Shown here piece after piece: positions 24,002-32,320 of a DNA stretch of 45,269 bases (the stretch's first letter is position 1; every line of letters begins with the position of its first letter). Both the position numbers and the translations under genes were made by a program. Below the pieces are notes generated by a model. The model worked only from the letters and a program-made list of their open reading frames with translations, made no database searches and was not told the origin of the DNA. Source of the stretch: Alphaproteobacteria bacterium (lineage in GTDB: Bacteria > Pseudomonadota > Alphaproteobacteria > Rs-D84); contig JAFXUI010000002.1 in assembly GCA_017535105.1 (NCBI GenBank), forward strand, positions 1 to 45,269. Direction: 5' to 3'.

Positions 24002-24526
24002 ATGAAAAAGATAATCAAATATTTACTTATAATACTGGCAATTATATTGCTGGACCAAGTTTCCAAGGGTGTTTTAATTCATTTAATAACGGGGCGGGTG
24101 CCGGCGTTTGCACCGGCGTGGACACTGATACCGGTGCCATATTTAATGGCGCACGTAACCGATTTCTTTAATGTTGTGTTCACTTGGAATCCGGGAACAT
24201 CTTTTTCGTTGTTTCGCGCGTTGGGTGAGGCGGCACCAATAGTAATTGTTGTTTTAACCGCTTTTGTAATTGGGTTTATATCGTATTACACCTTTGGGCG
24301 CGCACAGGCACACGAACGTTTACCGTTGACGTTTATTATTGGTGGTGCGCTGGGTAATTTGATTGACCGCGTGCGTTTCGGTGCGGTGGTTGATTTCTTG
24401 GACTTTCATATTGGTGGCGCGCATTGGCCGGCATTTAATGTTGGGGACATTTTCATTTGTGTTGGTGTTGGTTTATACATATTAAATTGGTTTTTGGCGC
24501 GCCGGCGTTGTGTATGTGGAAAATAA
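24002..24526 (+). CDS. lspA: Lipoprotein signal peptidase (signal peptidase II)
   Basis: The 174-residue inner-membrane aspartic protease cuts lipoprotein signal peptides after diacylglycerol transfer. Four membrane segments are visible. Conserved parts are DQVSKGVLI near the N terminus, TWNPGTSFSLF, GGALGNLIDRV with the first catalytic Asp and FNVGDIFI with the second. The start at 24002 is preceded by AAAGGG; an upstream in-frame start would include the terminator and promoter. It should process the three lipoproteins upstream. The insert between TM1 and the NPGTSFS motif is a little longer than usual. Confidence 0.94.
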   Translation: MKKIIKYLLIILAIILLDQVSKGVLIHLITGRVPAFAPAWTLIPVPYLMAHVTDFFNVVFTWNPGTSFSLFRALGEAAPIVIVVLTAFVIGFISYYTFGRAQAHERLPLTFIIGGALGNLIDRVRFGAVVDFLDFHIGGAHWPAFNVGDIFICVGVGLYILNWFLARRRCVCGK

Positions 24527-24541
24527 AAAGGATAGGGTAAA

Positions 24542-26110
24542 ATGGTTAAATATTTAGACAATAATAATTCGGGATTTGCCGCGTGGAACGCGAATAGAAG
24601 CGCCCAGAAAAAGTCGCCGCGTGGTGGCTTTTTATGGTGGTTCATAATCTTTATGGCGGTTTGGTGGGCATTGGGCGTAATGTTTGGTAAAAACCAAACT
24701 GTTGTTGCACCAGACACAAATCAAGAAGCGGTTGTTGATGTCTCAAACGTTCCAGTAAGCGAAATATCATCGGATAAAATCACAGCCAATATTCAAGGCT
24801 TGCGCATATCAAATATCGACCTGCGTGATTTTCAGGCAAACGCGAAAAGTACCGACACTGTGAAATTATTATCGGGTGAAAATGATTTTGCCGAAATTGG
24901 TGTTGTGGGTATTGGCACAACTGCGCCAACTGCGGATACAGTATGGAAAGCGGAAGGTAACACATACACTTGGCATAATGTGGACGGTGTTGTTTTCAAT
25001 CGTACGGTCAGTGTTGATAACTATGTGATAACGGTAAATGACGAAATTAAGAATAATTCCAAAAAAGATTTTTCATTTGCGCCGTACGCAAAAATTCGTC
25101 GCGGTAATGATACTTTTTCTTCTGCGGGTGTTTATTCGGGATTGGTCGTATATGTGAACGGCGATGTTGAACATGATGACTGGCGTGCACTGGCGAAAAA
25201 GCCACGCGCATATACAACAACAAACGGCTTTGCCGGTTTTGCGGATCAATATTGGGAAACAATCGCCGATATTGACGCGCCCGACCAAACGATTCGTGCA
25301 CAAAAGTATGGCGAACAATATCAGTCCGAGATAAACACGCGCGCGGTAACCGTTGCGGCAAATGAAAGCGCGAATATTAAAACATACCTTTATGCTGGAC
25401 CGCGCGACAGTTCCGCGTTAAAGAGCGCAGAAACACAAATAAACGGTATTGGCGACACAATCGATTATGGTTGGTTCTGGTTCTTGGCGATGCCGATGTT
25501 GTGGTTGATAAACGCGATAAATGCGATTGTTATGAATTATGGTGTTGCGATTATCATAATGACAATCTTGTTGCGGTTGTTGATGTGGCCACTGACGCGT
25601 AAGTCATATACGTCAATGGCGGCGATGCAAAAAATGCAACCAGAAATGCAACGTATACAAAAACTGTACGCAAACGATAAACAACGTTTGCAAATTGAAA
25701 TGATGAAATTGTATCAGACGCATAAGACTTCGCCAATGTCGGGTTGTTTGCCGATGCTGATTCAGATTCCAATTTTCTTTGCGTTGTATAAAGCGTTGAT
25801 TATTTCGGTGCAAATGCGTAATGCGCACTTCTTGTGGATATCTGATTTGGCGGTGATGGACCCATATTTCATATTGCCAATATTGATGGGGGCAAGTATG
25901 TGGTTGCAACAGCGTTTACAATCGGGCGCAACCAAATCGGCCGATAAAAACGATGTCGCCGCACAAACACAACGCGCAATGCGTTGGATGCCGATAATCT
26001 TTACGATAATGTTTGCGTGGATGCCGGCGGGGTTGGTGCTGTATTGGACAATGTCTAATTTATTTGGAATTGCCCAGATGTACATAATCAAACGTAATAT
26101 GGAAAAATAA
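24542..26110 (+). CDS. yidC: Membrane protein insertase YidC
   Basis: The 522-residue protein inserts and folds inner-membrane proteins with or without SecYEG. A cytoplasmic N-terminal stretch of about 30 residues precedes TM1, longer than in E. coli. A large periplasmic beta domain then leads to the conserved core beginning near DYGWFWFLAMPML. The core includes ILLRLLMWPLT, whose Arg is the functionally important charge in the membrane groove, then a cytoplasmic coiled region (MQPEMQRIQKLY) and three further helices ending in NLFGIAQMYII. It lies 15 bases after lspA, and a terminator follows. Confidence 0.95.
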   Translation: MVKYLDNNNSGFAAWNANRSAQKKSPRGGFLWWFIIFMAVWWALGVMFGKNQTVVAPDTNQEAVVDVSNVPVSEISSDKITANIQGLRISNIDLRDFQANAKSTDTVKLLSGENDFAEIGVVGIGTTAPTADTVWKAEGNTYTWHNVDGVVFNRTVSVDNYVITVNDEIKNNSKKDFSFAPYAKIRRGNDTFSSAGVYSGLVVYVNGDVEHDDWRALAKKPRAYTTTNGFAGFADQYWETIADIDAPDQTIRAQKYGEQYQSEINTRAVTVAANESANIKTYLYAGPRDSSALKSAETQINGIGDTIDYGWFWFLAMPMLWLINAINAIVMNYGVAIIIMTILLRLLMWPLTRKSYTSMAAMQKMQPEMQRIQKLYANDKQRLQIEMMKLYQTHKTSPMSGCLPMLIQIPIFFALYKALIISVQMRNAHFLWISDLAVMDPYFILPILMGASMWLQQRLQSGATKSADKNDVAAQTQRAMRWMPIIFTIMFAWMPAGLVLYWTMSNLFGIAQMYIIKRNMEK

Positions 26111-26136
26111 AAAATGCCCGAACGGGCATTTTTTAT
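26109..26136. terminator. Bidirectional terminator between yidC and a convergent gene
   Basis: AAAATGCCCG (26111-26120), loop AA and CGGGCATTTT (26123-26132). It also overlaps the stop codon of the minus-strand gene at 26133. Confidence 0.9.
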
Positions 26137-26477
26137 TTGCGTGTTAAATATTTATATAACGCGTTTGGCGTTTGTATAAATACTGATTTCATACCGATCG
26201 TACGCTTGGATAAATCAACACACGAATACGCGTTTAATAAATAGTTCGTGTGTAGTTGTATATCGCTTGGGATATAAACAAAACGCCAACCATATGCGCG
26301 CAATATCGCGATGTCGCGTGTGCGCAGGTTTATTTGTTCAATTTTGTTGTGCCGAATAAATTGGTACATAATCAAATTATTACGATTACATATTATTGGC
26401 GCACAATGACGAAATCGGCGACACAATATGCGTGGTAAAATCTTGGAAGTGTTTTCTGAAAACGCGATGATAATCAT
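26133..26477 (-). CDS. Small hypothetical protein; possible papain-like peptidase relative
   Basis: The 114-residue protein begins MIIIAFSENTSKILPRI. Its layout, FRHCAPIIC near residue 22 then SCVDLSKRTIG and TPNALYKYL at the C terminus, reminds me of small phage- and alphaproteobacterial proteins with an HC and a C-V-x3-K-R motif, sometimes considered papain-like. I am unsure and give no function. The start at 26477 has AAAGGA upstream; an earlier in-frame start lacks it. It follows the gene at 26500-26844 by 22 bases, so the two are probably co-transcribed. Confidence 0.65.
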   Translation of the reverse strand: MIIIAFSENTSKILPRILCRRFRHCAPIICNRNNLIMYQFIRHNKIEQINLRTRDIAILRAYGWRFVYIPSDIQLHTNYLLNAYSCVDLSKRTIGMKSVFIQTPNALYKYLTRK

Positions 26478-26499
26478 ATTGTATTCCTTTTGTTCATAA

Positions 26500-26844
26500 T
26501 TACTTTTCCAACCAACCCAAATCGCGCGCGGCAACTTCTATTGTTTCCATCGCACTGCGCCAAGTTGCGGCATCACGATTTTCCGCCCAAATATATTGGT
26601 GTGGGGCACGGCGCCGATCACCGTACTTTTTCATAACTGATAATTGTTCATCGTTTAATTTTCCGCACAGGTACAGTTTCGTTATAAGTGTTTCAACGTC
26701 CAGCAATTCGCATGGGCGACGTGTCGCGTTGCCGTGAATACGAACGTATCCATTTTGGACAGATTTAGAATATAAAAACCAAAACCATAATTGTTCTGCG
26801 CTTTGGAATTTTTCGTTGGTGGATATTGGTTGTGTTTCGGTCAT
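26500..26844 (-). CDS. Small hypothetical protein (114 aa)
   Basis: It starts MTETQPIST, with GGGAG just upstream, and contains LWFWFLYSKSVQNGYV, RRPCELLDVETLITKLYLCGKL and KYGDRRRAPHQYIW. The R-P-C-E-x3-V arrangement with an ending such as AARDLGWLEK resembles, from memory, a small conserved alphaproteobacterial family often found with the companion gene downstream. I cannot name it or give a role. No signal peptide or membrane segment is seen. It sits between the type IV secretion genes and yidC, but a terminator at 27074-27103 separates it from virB10. Confidence 0.65.
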   Translation of the reverse strand: MTETQPISTNEKFQSAEQLWFWFLYSKSVQNGYVRIHGNATRRPCELLDVETLITKLYLCGKLNDEQLSVMKKYGDRRRAPHQYIWAENRDAATWRSAMETIEVAARDLGWLEK

Positions 26845-27073
26845 ATTTATATCTCCCTTGGTAAGAAATCGTTGTAATTTGTTTATAGAATTATGTGTGG
26901 AAAACATAAAATATTACAACTTTCGGTTGAAATGCGAATCGGATTTTTGATTCGTCTGTGTTTTTATTGTTTTGGTATGCGAATCGTAAAAAATGTTGTT
27001 TTTGCGATAAATAAAATGCGCGCATTTGTCGCACGCATTATCAAGATGTATTCATATAGGGTCCTTTTTATTA

Positions 27074-27103
27074 AATAAAAAACCCCACAAATGTGGGGTT
27101 TTA
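27074..27103 (-). terminator. Terminator of the virB8-virB9-virB10 operon
   Basis: AACCCCACA (27081-27089) and TGTGGGGTT (27092-27100) form the stem. On the minus strand it is followed by six T residues. It is placed 20-40 bases past the virB10 stop. Confidence 0.88.
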
Positions 27104-27120
27104 TAATTTTGGGTATCCCG

Positions 27121-29502
27121 TTATAATATCGGCGGGAAGCAATCGCCACCAGTTTCCGGACAACAGTTAAATCCTTGGTCACCCATATCGGTGTATATTT
27201 CACCAGTGCAACAACCATTGCCATCGGGTGGGGTGCCATCTTCACATTTTATCAATGATTCTGTTTGTGCCGGTGCCGATTCGCTTTTTTGTTGGAATGG
27301 ATTTTCAATCGCACCATTATCGTCATATTTCAATCCCAACACTTTTTCATTATATGCCTGGCTACCCTTGCCACCGGTGCTGGCAATGCTGTTCGCATTA
27401 CTTGTTGATTGTTGGTTTTGATATACGGCTTCTTGTTTTGCATTGTTGATTGCCTGGTAATTACTGGACTGGCAATACGCGACAAGCGTGCTGTATGAAT
27501 AACCAAGTTTTTGTAATTCTTGGGATAAATTAGAATCATTTGCTGGTGCCTTTAACACGCCGTTTTCGGTAACACAATATTTGCTTAAATTAAACGAACG
27601 TGCCTGGCCAGTCCACGAGCCGTCAGAATAGTCGGGATGTGCATTCCATGTTGGTTCGCTGCGCTTTGTATTTGCACGTGCCGCCGCGCCGTCCATCCAA
27701 CATTTTTTACCACTGTCGGTACAGGCGACCATTAAATCGTATGGTGAATATACGGTTATACGTGTACCTGCCGGAATTGTAAATGGTGGAACGGTGTTGT
27801 CCATCATATCGACAAGTAATTTTTGGGCAACCTGGTTCCAAGTTGTGATAATTTCATTTTTCGCCAATTCAGATGAACGCATTGTGCCACTTTGTACAAC
27901 AGTGTTATTATCCAAATCAATTTGATTTACAAATTTATCAGCCACTGGCGCAATCATATTTACCGCCGCCGGCACAATAGATGTCAACATTGGCATAACA
28001 AATTGTTCCAAATAGTCCGTACTGCCACGGCCAGGAACCCCAATACGACCCTGGGCATCAGCAGATGATGGTTCTTGGGCACCGTTGAAATTAAATTCAA
28101 CACCGTTTGGCAATATAAACTGATACCATTTAATGTTCATACGACCAATTGCCTTGTACGGTCCAGGGATATTTCCAGTGACATAACCCAACATCAGTGT
28201 ACCAGTTGGAATAATGATTGTACGACCATTGTCGGAATACACATTACGATCAACCGTTGCGCGTACCGGGAAATGTAAATTGTCGGCGTCCAACGCAACA
28301 TCGGCACGTACATCGGAAACGATAGTTGCCGGAATTGGTTTATATTGACGTAATATAAATGTACGGTCGTATGGTTGTGTTGCAACAATCGCATTTGAAT
28401 CAGTCGTTCCAAATGTGACATCAACAACCGGTGCCGGTGTTAAATCAATTTTACCCATTGTACCAATTGCATCGCTTATTTTATCCGAAGAACGATTTGA
28501 TTTACGTGCGCGTGGTGATTCAGACAATGTTGGAACAATACCGGTTGCCAATGCGGAATTGATATGTTCGGCGTCTGTGCCAATTCTTTTGCCGGCAACA
28601 TTGATATCGGTAATTATGCCAGTGTCTGCGTTATATATACCCGTTGCATTCTTACAATCTTTATCAGAGAACGGATGAAAATAATATCCGCCACGTTCTG
28701 GTTTAATCCAACCGATTTGTGTGCCGTAATTATCATAACCCGGAAACGCAAATTCAGAACAATTTTGTTTTGTTTTGACCGTTTCATTTACCACCGGTTT
28801 TGGTGCAGACTTCGGGGTTGGGGTAGCATACGGTTCATCAAATGGGTCAGATGGTGCAATAGATTTTATATCATGTTCAATCGCCGCGGCTGTTTTTGGT
28901 GCGACATAGTCGTCATAATCAAAGTCGTCTTCGTCATCATCGTATTCTGGTTCGGAAACAACAGCGGTTTTTTGTGTTGGGGCCGTGGTTGCAACCTTTT
29001 CAGGTGCCGCCGCGCCCAAAACAACAATAACTTTTTCAGCGGTCTTCATTGACTCTGGTTCGTTTTCACCGCGCCAATAAATATATAATGTCAATGTTTC
29101 TGGTTTTGCGGCGATTGTTGGTGCATATTCCAAAAATACATTACAAGAAATCTTGGCATTTATAACCGCCGCTTCGGTACACGTGGTCTTTGCCGTAAAG
29201 CCATCAACCGTTTTGTTTTGTCCCATAGAAACCTTGGCCGGTGCAGTTGTTTTTACGGAAATCGTTTCGGTCTTTTTTGTGCCAACAGTAACATTTGACC
29301 AATCAACCGTGTCCGATGACAATGTAATTTTTACAGGGATTTCATCTTTGGTAACGGTCGGTGTCTTTTGTTTATTATTACCCGTCATTAATAATGTGAA
29401 TAAAATAAGAACAACAACAAATGCCGCACCCAAAAGCAACCATTGAACATGCTTTGGTGTCGCATCACGCATATTTAAGAATTGTTGTTTTATTTTGTTC
29501 AT
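27121..29502 (-). CDS. virB10: VirB10/TrbI-like type IV secretion core protein with extra domains
   Basis: The 793-residue protein has a short cytoplasmic start and one membrane helix (VQWLLLGAAFVVVLILF). A beta-rich Ig-like region follows (about 55-165), then an acidic linker (YDDDEDDFDYDDY). The VirB10/TrbI domain comes next (about 395-610), with VRATVDRNVYSDNGR, IIIPTGTLMLGYV and, near its end, FTIPAGTRITVYSPYDLMV. A Cys-rich tail closes it (CCTGE, NCCPETGGDC). VirB10 spans from inner to outer membrane and transmits the energy signal. It is about twice the usual length. A DotG/IcmE relationship is possible because gene order matches dotI-dotH-dotG, but the domain reads as VirB10. Confidence 0.85.
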   Translation of the reverse strand: MNKIKQQFLNMRDATPKHVQWLLLGAAFVVVLILFTLLMTGNNKQKTPTVTKDEIPVKITLSSDTVDWSNVTVGTKKTETISVKTTAPAKVSMGQNKTVDGFTAKTTCTEAAVINAKISCNVFLEYAPTIAAKPETLTLYIYWRGENEPESMKTAEKVIVVLGAAAPEKVATTAPTQKTAVVSEPEYDDDEDDFDYDDYVAPKTAAAIEHDIKSIAPSDPFDEPYATPTPKSAPKPVVNETVKTKQNCSEFAFPGYDNYGTQIGWIKPERGGYYFHPFSDKDCKNATGIYNADTGIITDINVAGKRIGTDAEHINSALATGIVPTLSESPRARKSNRSSDKISDAIGTMGKIDLTPAPVVDVTFGTTDSNAIVATQPYDRTFILRQYKPIPATIVSDVRADVALDADNLHFPVRATVDRNVYSDNGRTIIIPTGTLMLGYVTGNIPGPYKAIGRMNIKWYQFILPNGVEFNFNGAQEPSSADAQGRIGVPGRGSTDYLEQFVMPMLTSIVPAAVNMIAPVADKFVNQIDLDNNTVVQSGTMRSSELAKNEIITTWNQVAQKLLVDMMDNTVPPFTIPAGTRITVYSPYDLMVACTDSGKKCWMDGAAARANTKRSEPTWNAHPDYSDGSWTGQARSFNLSKYCVTENGVLKAPANDSNLSQELQKLGYSYSTLVAYCQSSNYQAINNAKQEAVYQNQQSTSNANSIASTGGKGSQAYNEKVLGLKYDDNGAIENPFQQKSESAPAQTESLIKCEDGTPPDGNGCCTGEIYTDMGDQGFNCCPETGGDCFPPIL

Positions 29503-29523
29503 ATTGCTAACCGTCCAAAACCA

Positions 29524-31068
29524 TTATTGAATACGTACAACACTGCAACTTGCACCGCTGAACTTTAACAATTGGTCGCACAACTTTTGTGCAGCATCAA
29601 TGTCGGCCATTGGACCAATGCGTAAACGATACAAGCGTGCCGCCGAAGAAGACGCACCCAAATCACCAACACCCTGTTCATCAACCGCAAAGAACACGCT
29701 GTTCTTGTATGGTGTTAATAAACCTTGGCCATCATCACCGCTGAACTTGGCAAGCAAGTCAACCCAGTAATCATTCAATGCCTTGACCGATGTGTCAGAT
29801 TTTAATTCAACGGCAACACCAGATTGATTGCTGGTGATAAGTGGAATATTCGATTGTGGCAAATATGAACCCGCCGTCACACGTTCAGTTGGCATCATTG
29901 TAACAACACCCGAAGATGTGGACGGTGCAATCGTTGGTTGTGCCGATGGTTGTGGATATGCCTGGCCCGCTATAAATCCAGCCGGCATATAGTAACCCGA
30001 TGTCGCATTGCCCGCAGTGTTGCCAATCATAACCGGTGTGCCAGTGTTATTTACACCCGCCGCATTTATCGCCGCCGTATCATAGCCATATGTCATATTA
30101 TTCAGCGATTGTCCCGACATCATTGATTGTGCAACGTTGGCTTCGGCCAGTGCCATAACAGATGCGGTGTCTGCGATCAAGAATGGTTTTTCACGTTTCT
30201 TGATACATACGATACGTTGACCACTGCGCAGTACCATATCGCCAACCGCTTCAACAATAATTAAACGACCGTCTTCGCCATCGGTACGGAAACCGACCGG
30301 TGATTCACCACCTTCGACAAGCAGCGACACAACTGGACGTTGGGTCATAGATATAACCTTGTCCCCGAAATCGATGTATGTGAATATGCGGTCACGCCAT
30401 ACGCGTTCCGGTGCAATAACATAATCGTCTGGATTTGGAACAAAGATATCCAAATCAAAACGGAATTCCGATGGATCAATCTTCATAGATTTAATCCAAC
30501 CATAATCTTCGCCGTCAACGCCAATCGTGTTGGATTTTGTTGTGCTTTTCTTGAACACTGATGACATATTGCCCGCCGGTGCCGTATTACCCGCCGATGG
30601 CAACGCGGTACCGTCACCCATAACGACTTCGACCTGGGAATAGGTAACTTCTGAAGAATTAGTTGGTTCAGCGCGCAGATAGAAAATGTATTTATTGCCC
30701 GATTTACCAGTGATGATTAAATTGGTGTCGCCACCCTGGACCCCCTGGTTCGGGGTAAGGTACATAACGTTTGTTCCGGCGGTACCTTCGAATTTAAACA
30801 AAGCATCATCGCCGAACATACCGTCTTCGATTTGTTCGCCCGCAGGCAATGTCACCATTGTAACCATACCGCTACGCAATTTGATTGGTAAAACACTTCC
30901 CTTGGACCAAGACAACTGTGCGTATCCAGGTTTAGTACTGCCCGATGCCATATTTGCACTTGGGTTGTTCCACGCACTTTGTGCAGAAAATGCCGACATC
31001 GGCATCGCACACACGCACGCCAAACACAGTACGGATATGTTCAATTTAATTGTTTTCGAAAACGTCAT
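29524..31068 (-). CDS. virB9: VirB9-like type IV secretion core protein with SPOR tail
   Basis: The 514-residue protein has a signal peptide (MTFSKTIKLNISVLCLACV, cleavage near SAFSA). A VirB9/TrbG-like N domain follows (IKLRSGMVTMVTLPAGEQI, VMYLTPNQGVQGGDTNLII) and then a C domain (YGWIKSMKIDPSEFRFDLD and the region around RIFTYIDFGDKVI). A low-complexity linker leads to a C-terminal SPOR-like domain (LYRLRIGPMADIDAAQKLC). VirB9 forms the outer part of the core ring; normal members have 250-300 residues. The SPOR domain suggests attachment to peptidoglycan. A DotH/IcmK assignment is the alternative. AAAGGAAAGG precedes the ATG. Confidence 0.84.
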   Translation of the reverse strand: MTFSKTIKLNISVLCLACVCAMPMSAFSAQSAWNNPSANMASGSTKPGYAQLSWSKGSVLPIKLRSGMVTMVTLPAGEQIEDGMFGDDALFKFEGTAGTNVMYLTPNQGVQGGDTNLIITGKSGNKYIFYLRAEPTNSSEVTYSQVEVVMGDGTALPSAGNTAPAGNMSSVFKKSTTKSNTIGVDGEDYGWIKSMKIDPSEFRFDLDIFVPNPDDYVIAPERVWRDRIFTYIDFGDKVISMTQRPVVSLLVEGGESPVGFRTDGEDGRLIIVEAVGDMVLRSGQRIVCIKKREKPFLIADTASVMALAEANVAQSMMSGQSLNNMTYGYDTAAINAAGVNNTGTPVMIGNTAGNATSGYYMPAGFIAGQAYPQPSAQPTIAPSTSSGVVTMMPTERVTAGSYLPQSNIPLITSNQSGVAVELKSDTSVKALNDYWVDLLAKFSGDDGQGLLTPYKNSVFFAVDEQGVGDLGASSSAARLYRLRIGPMADIDAAQKLCDQLLKFSGASCSVVRIQ

Positions 31069-31089
31069 TTTCCTTTCCTTTTTACGCTT

Positions 31090-31767
31090 TTATTCGTTGC
31101 CAACAACGAATGCATCTAATGGGTCACCATCGCCAGATTCAACCGAATATTCAGCGACACGCAGGCCCAATGGATTTTCCATGTGATCCGCCCATTTCAT
31201 TGATTGGACATCATCGGTTACCAATGTTATTTTTATTCTATAATCTTTTCGGTCGGTCTGTCCATAACTATTTGTACAAAACCACTTGAAATCAACAGTG
31301 TATGTCGAACCATCGGTTGTATAGCGGTTTACGCTGCCCGATGGAAACTCAACCGAACACGAAAAATCAAAATTTGCGTTGTTTAACAAGAATTCTTGAT
31401 ACATCGATGTGTTCCAGAAATCAGCAAAAACATCTTCGGTTGATGTTGTTTTGACCACACCATTTTGACCGTCCCAATTTTTTTTCATTGTGCGAACAGT
31501 CGGCACAATTTCATTGCGGTTTTTGATGTATTCGGTGATAAATGCGCGTTTATAGCGTTCCAAGTCTTCGCCATCGGGCATAACCTGGGTCAATGTAATT
31601 TCGGTGTTATTCGCATTTGATGACCGTAAAAAGAACACTTCGGGTCGGTCAAGAGGGAACAAATTATACAGCGTGACCAGTAAAACGACCAACACAACCA
31701 GCGTTGCCGCAAAAACAAGCGTAAGCAGTCTGGACAGCAAAATTGGCGGTTCTACGCGGTTTTGCAC
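31090..31767 (-). CDS. virB8: VirB8-like type IV secretion inner-membrane protein
   Basis: The 225-residue protein has one N-terminal membrane helix (LLTLVFAATLVVLVVLLV) and a periplasmic VirB8/TrbF-type domain. The domain contains ERYKRAFITEYIKNRNEIV, the region FADFWNTSMYQEFLL and a beta-rich second half (DGSTYTVDFKWFC, YRIKITLVTDD). VirB8 is an assembly factor that contacts VirB9 and VirB10. The start is GTG, chosen because AAGGAGAG lies six bases upstream. It is the first gene of the three-gene operon, with 21 bases to the virB9 start. The DotI/IcmL family has the same fold and is the alternative. Confidence 0.83.
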   Translation of the reverse strand: MQNRVEPPILLSRLLTLVFAATLVVLVVLLVTLYNLFPLDRPEVFFLRSSNANNTEITLTQVMPDGEDLERYKRAFITEYIKNRNEIVPTVRTMKKNWDGQNGVVKTTSTEDVFADFWNTSMYQEFLLNNANFDFSCSVEFPSGSVNRYTTDGSTYTVDFKWFCTNSYGQTDRKDYRIKITLVTDDVQSMKWADHMENPLGLRVAEYSVESGDGDPLDAFVVGNE

Positions 31768-31792
31768 AGATTTCTCTCCTTAATATATGCTG

Positions 31793-31822
31793 ATTGTAGA
31801 CAAAATCCGCGGGCCAGTGCAA
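31793..31822 (-). promoter_or_regulatory. Promoter of the virB8-virB9-virB10 operon
   Basis: On the minus strand TTGCAC (31817-31822) and TACAAT (31793-31798) are 18 bp apart, 25 bases before the GTG start. Confidence 0.6.
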
Positions 31823-31873
31823 GCAAAAATTACGCCTTTGTGATATTTAAAATTATGGGGTATGAATTTTCGC

Positions 31874-31902
31874 TTGCACAGATTTTTTTTACACTTTATA
31901 AT
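31874..31902 (+). promoter_or_regulatory. Promoter of the tRNA-Trp/secE/nusG operon
   Basis: TTGCAC (31874-31879) and TATAAT (31897-31902) with 17-bp spacing form the best promoter match in this intergenic region, 90 bases before the tRNA. A second possible pair is TTGATT (31911) with TATCTT (31933). Confidence 0.65.
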
Positions 31903-31991
31903 ATTTCCACTTGATTTTTTATATGGCTGTGGTATCTTGGCACGGATCATTGGGGGTATTGCGGCAGAAATCGGGCGATATTTTATAGTAC

Positions 31992-32065
31992 AGGGGCATA
32001 GTTCAACGGTAGAATATCGGTCTCCAAAACCGCGGATGAGGGTTCGATTCCTTCTGCCCCTGCCA
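31992..32065 (+). tRNA. tRNA-Trp (anticodon CCA)
   Basis: The acceptor AGGGGCA pairs with TGCCCCT, followed by discriminator G and an encoded CCA. The anticodon loop is CTCCAAA with anticodon CCA, and the T loop is TTCGATT. The outermost anticodon-stem pair is T/C and does not form. Its place ahead of secE and nusG is the conserved bacterial arrangement. Confidence 0.94.
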
Positions 32066-32116
32066 GAGTTCTGGGCAAACAATGGTCGTAACACTGGTGA
32101 AAATTGGACGAATTTT

Positions 32117-32296
32117 ATGAAAAAAATGCTGGAATTTATTAAATCTGTTCGTGCCGAATGGTTCAAAATTGTTTGGCCGTCACGTGACGATGTTACGCGC
32201 GCAACCATAATGATTCTGGTGTTTTCGGGTTTGGCGGCATTGTTCTTTTTTGTTGTTGACAGTGCACTGAATGCGATTGTGAGTTGGATTTTCTAA
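32117..32296 (+). CDS. secE: Preprotein translocase subunit SecE
   Basis: The 59-residue protein is the single-helix form of SecE, which clamps SecY. An amphipathic cytoplasmic helix (LEFIKSVRAEWFKIVWPSRDD) contains the conserved W-P-S element, and one membrane segment follows (VFSGLAALFFFVVDSALNAIV). The ATG at 32117 is the start that fits the family; earlier in-frame starts would read through the tRNA. The ribosome-binding site is weak (GGACG). It lies between tRNA-Trp and nusG. Confidence 0.93.
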   Translation: MKKMLEFIKSVRAEWFKIVWPSRDDVTRATIMILVFSGLAALFFFVVDSALNAIVSWIF

Positions 32297-32320
32297 ACGT
32301 ACTAGCGAAGGAAGTATTAG

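Noticed and set aside
26893-27078. A 61-codon plus-strand frame in the interval before the virB10 terminator
   Set aside because: It has no ribosome-binding site, its composition is like non-coding AT-rich DNA, and it runs up to the terminator.
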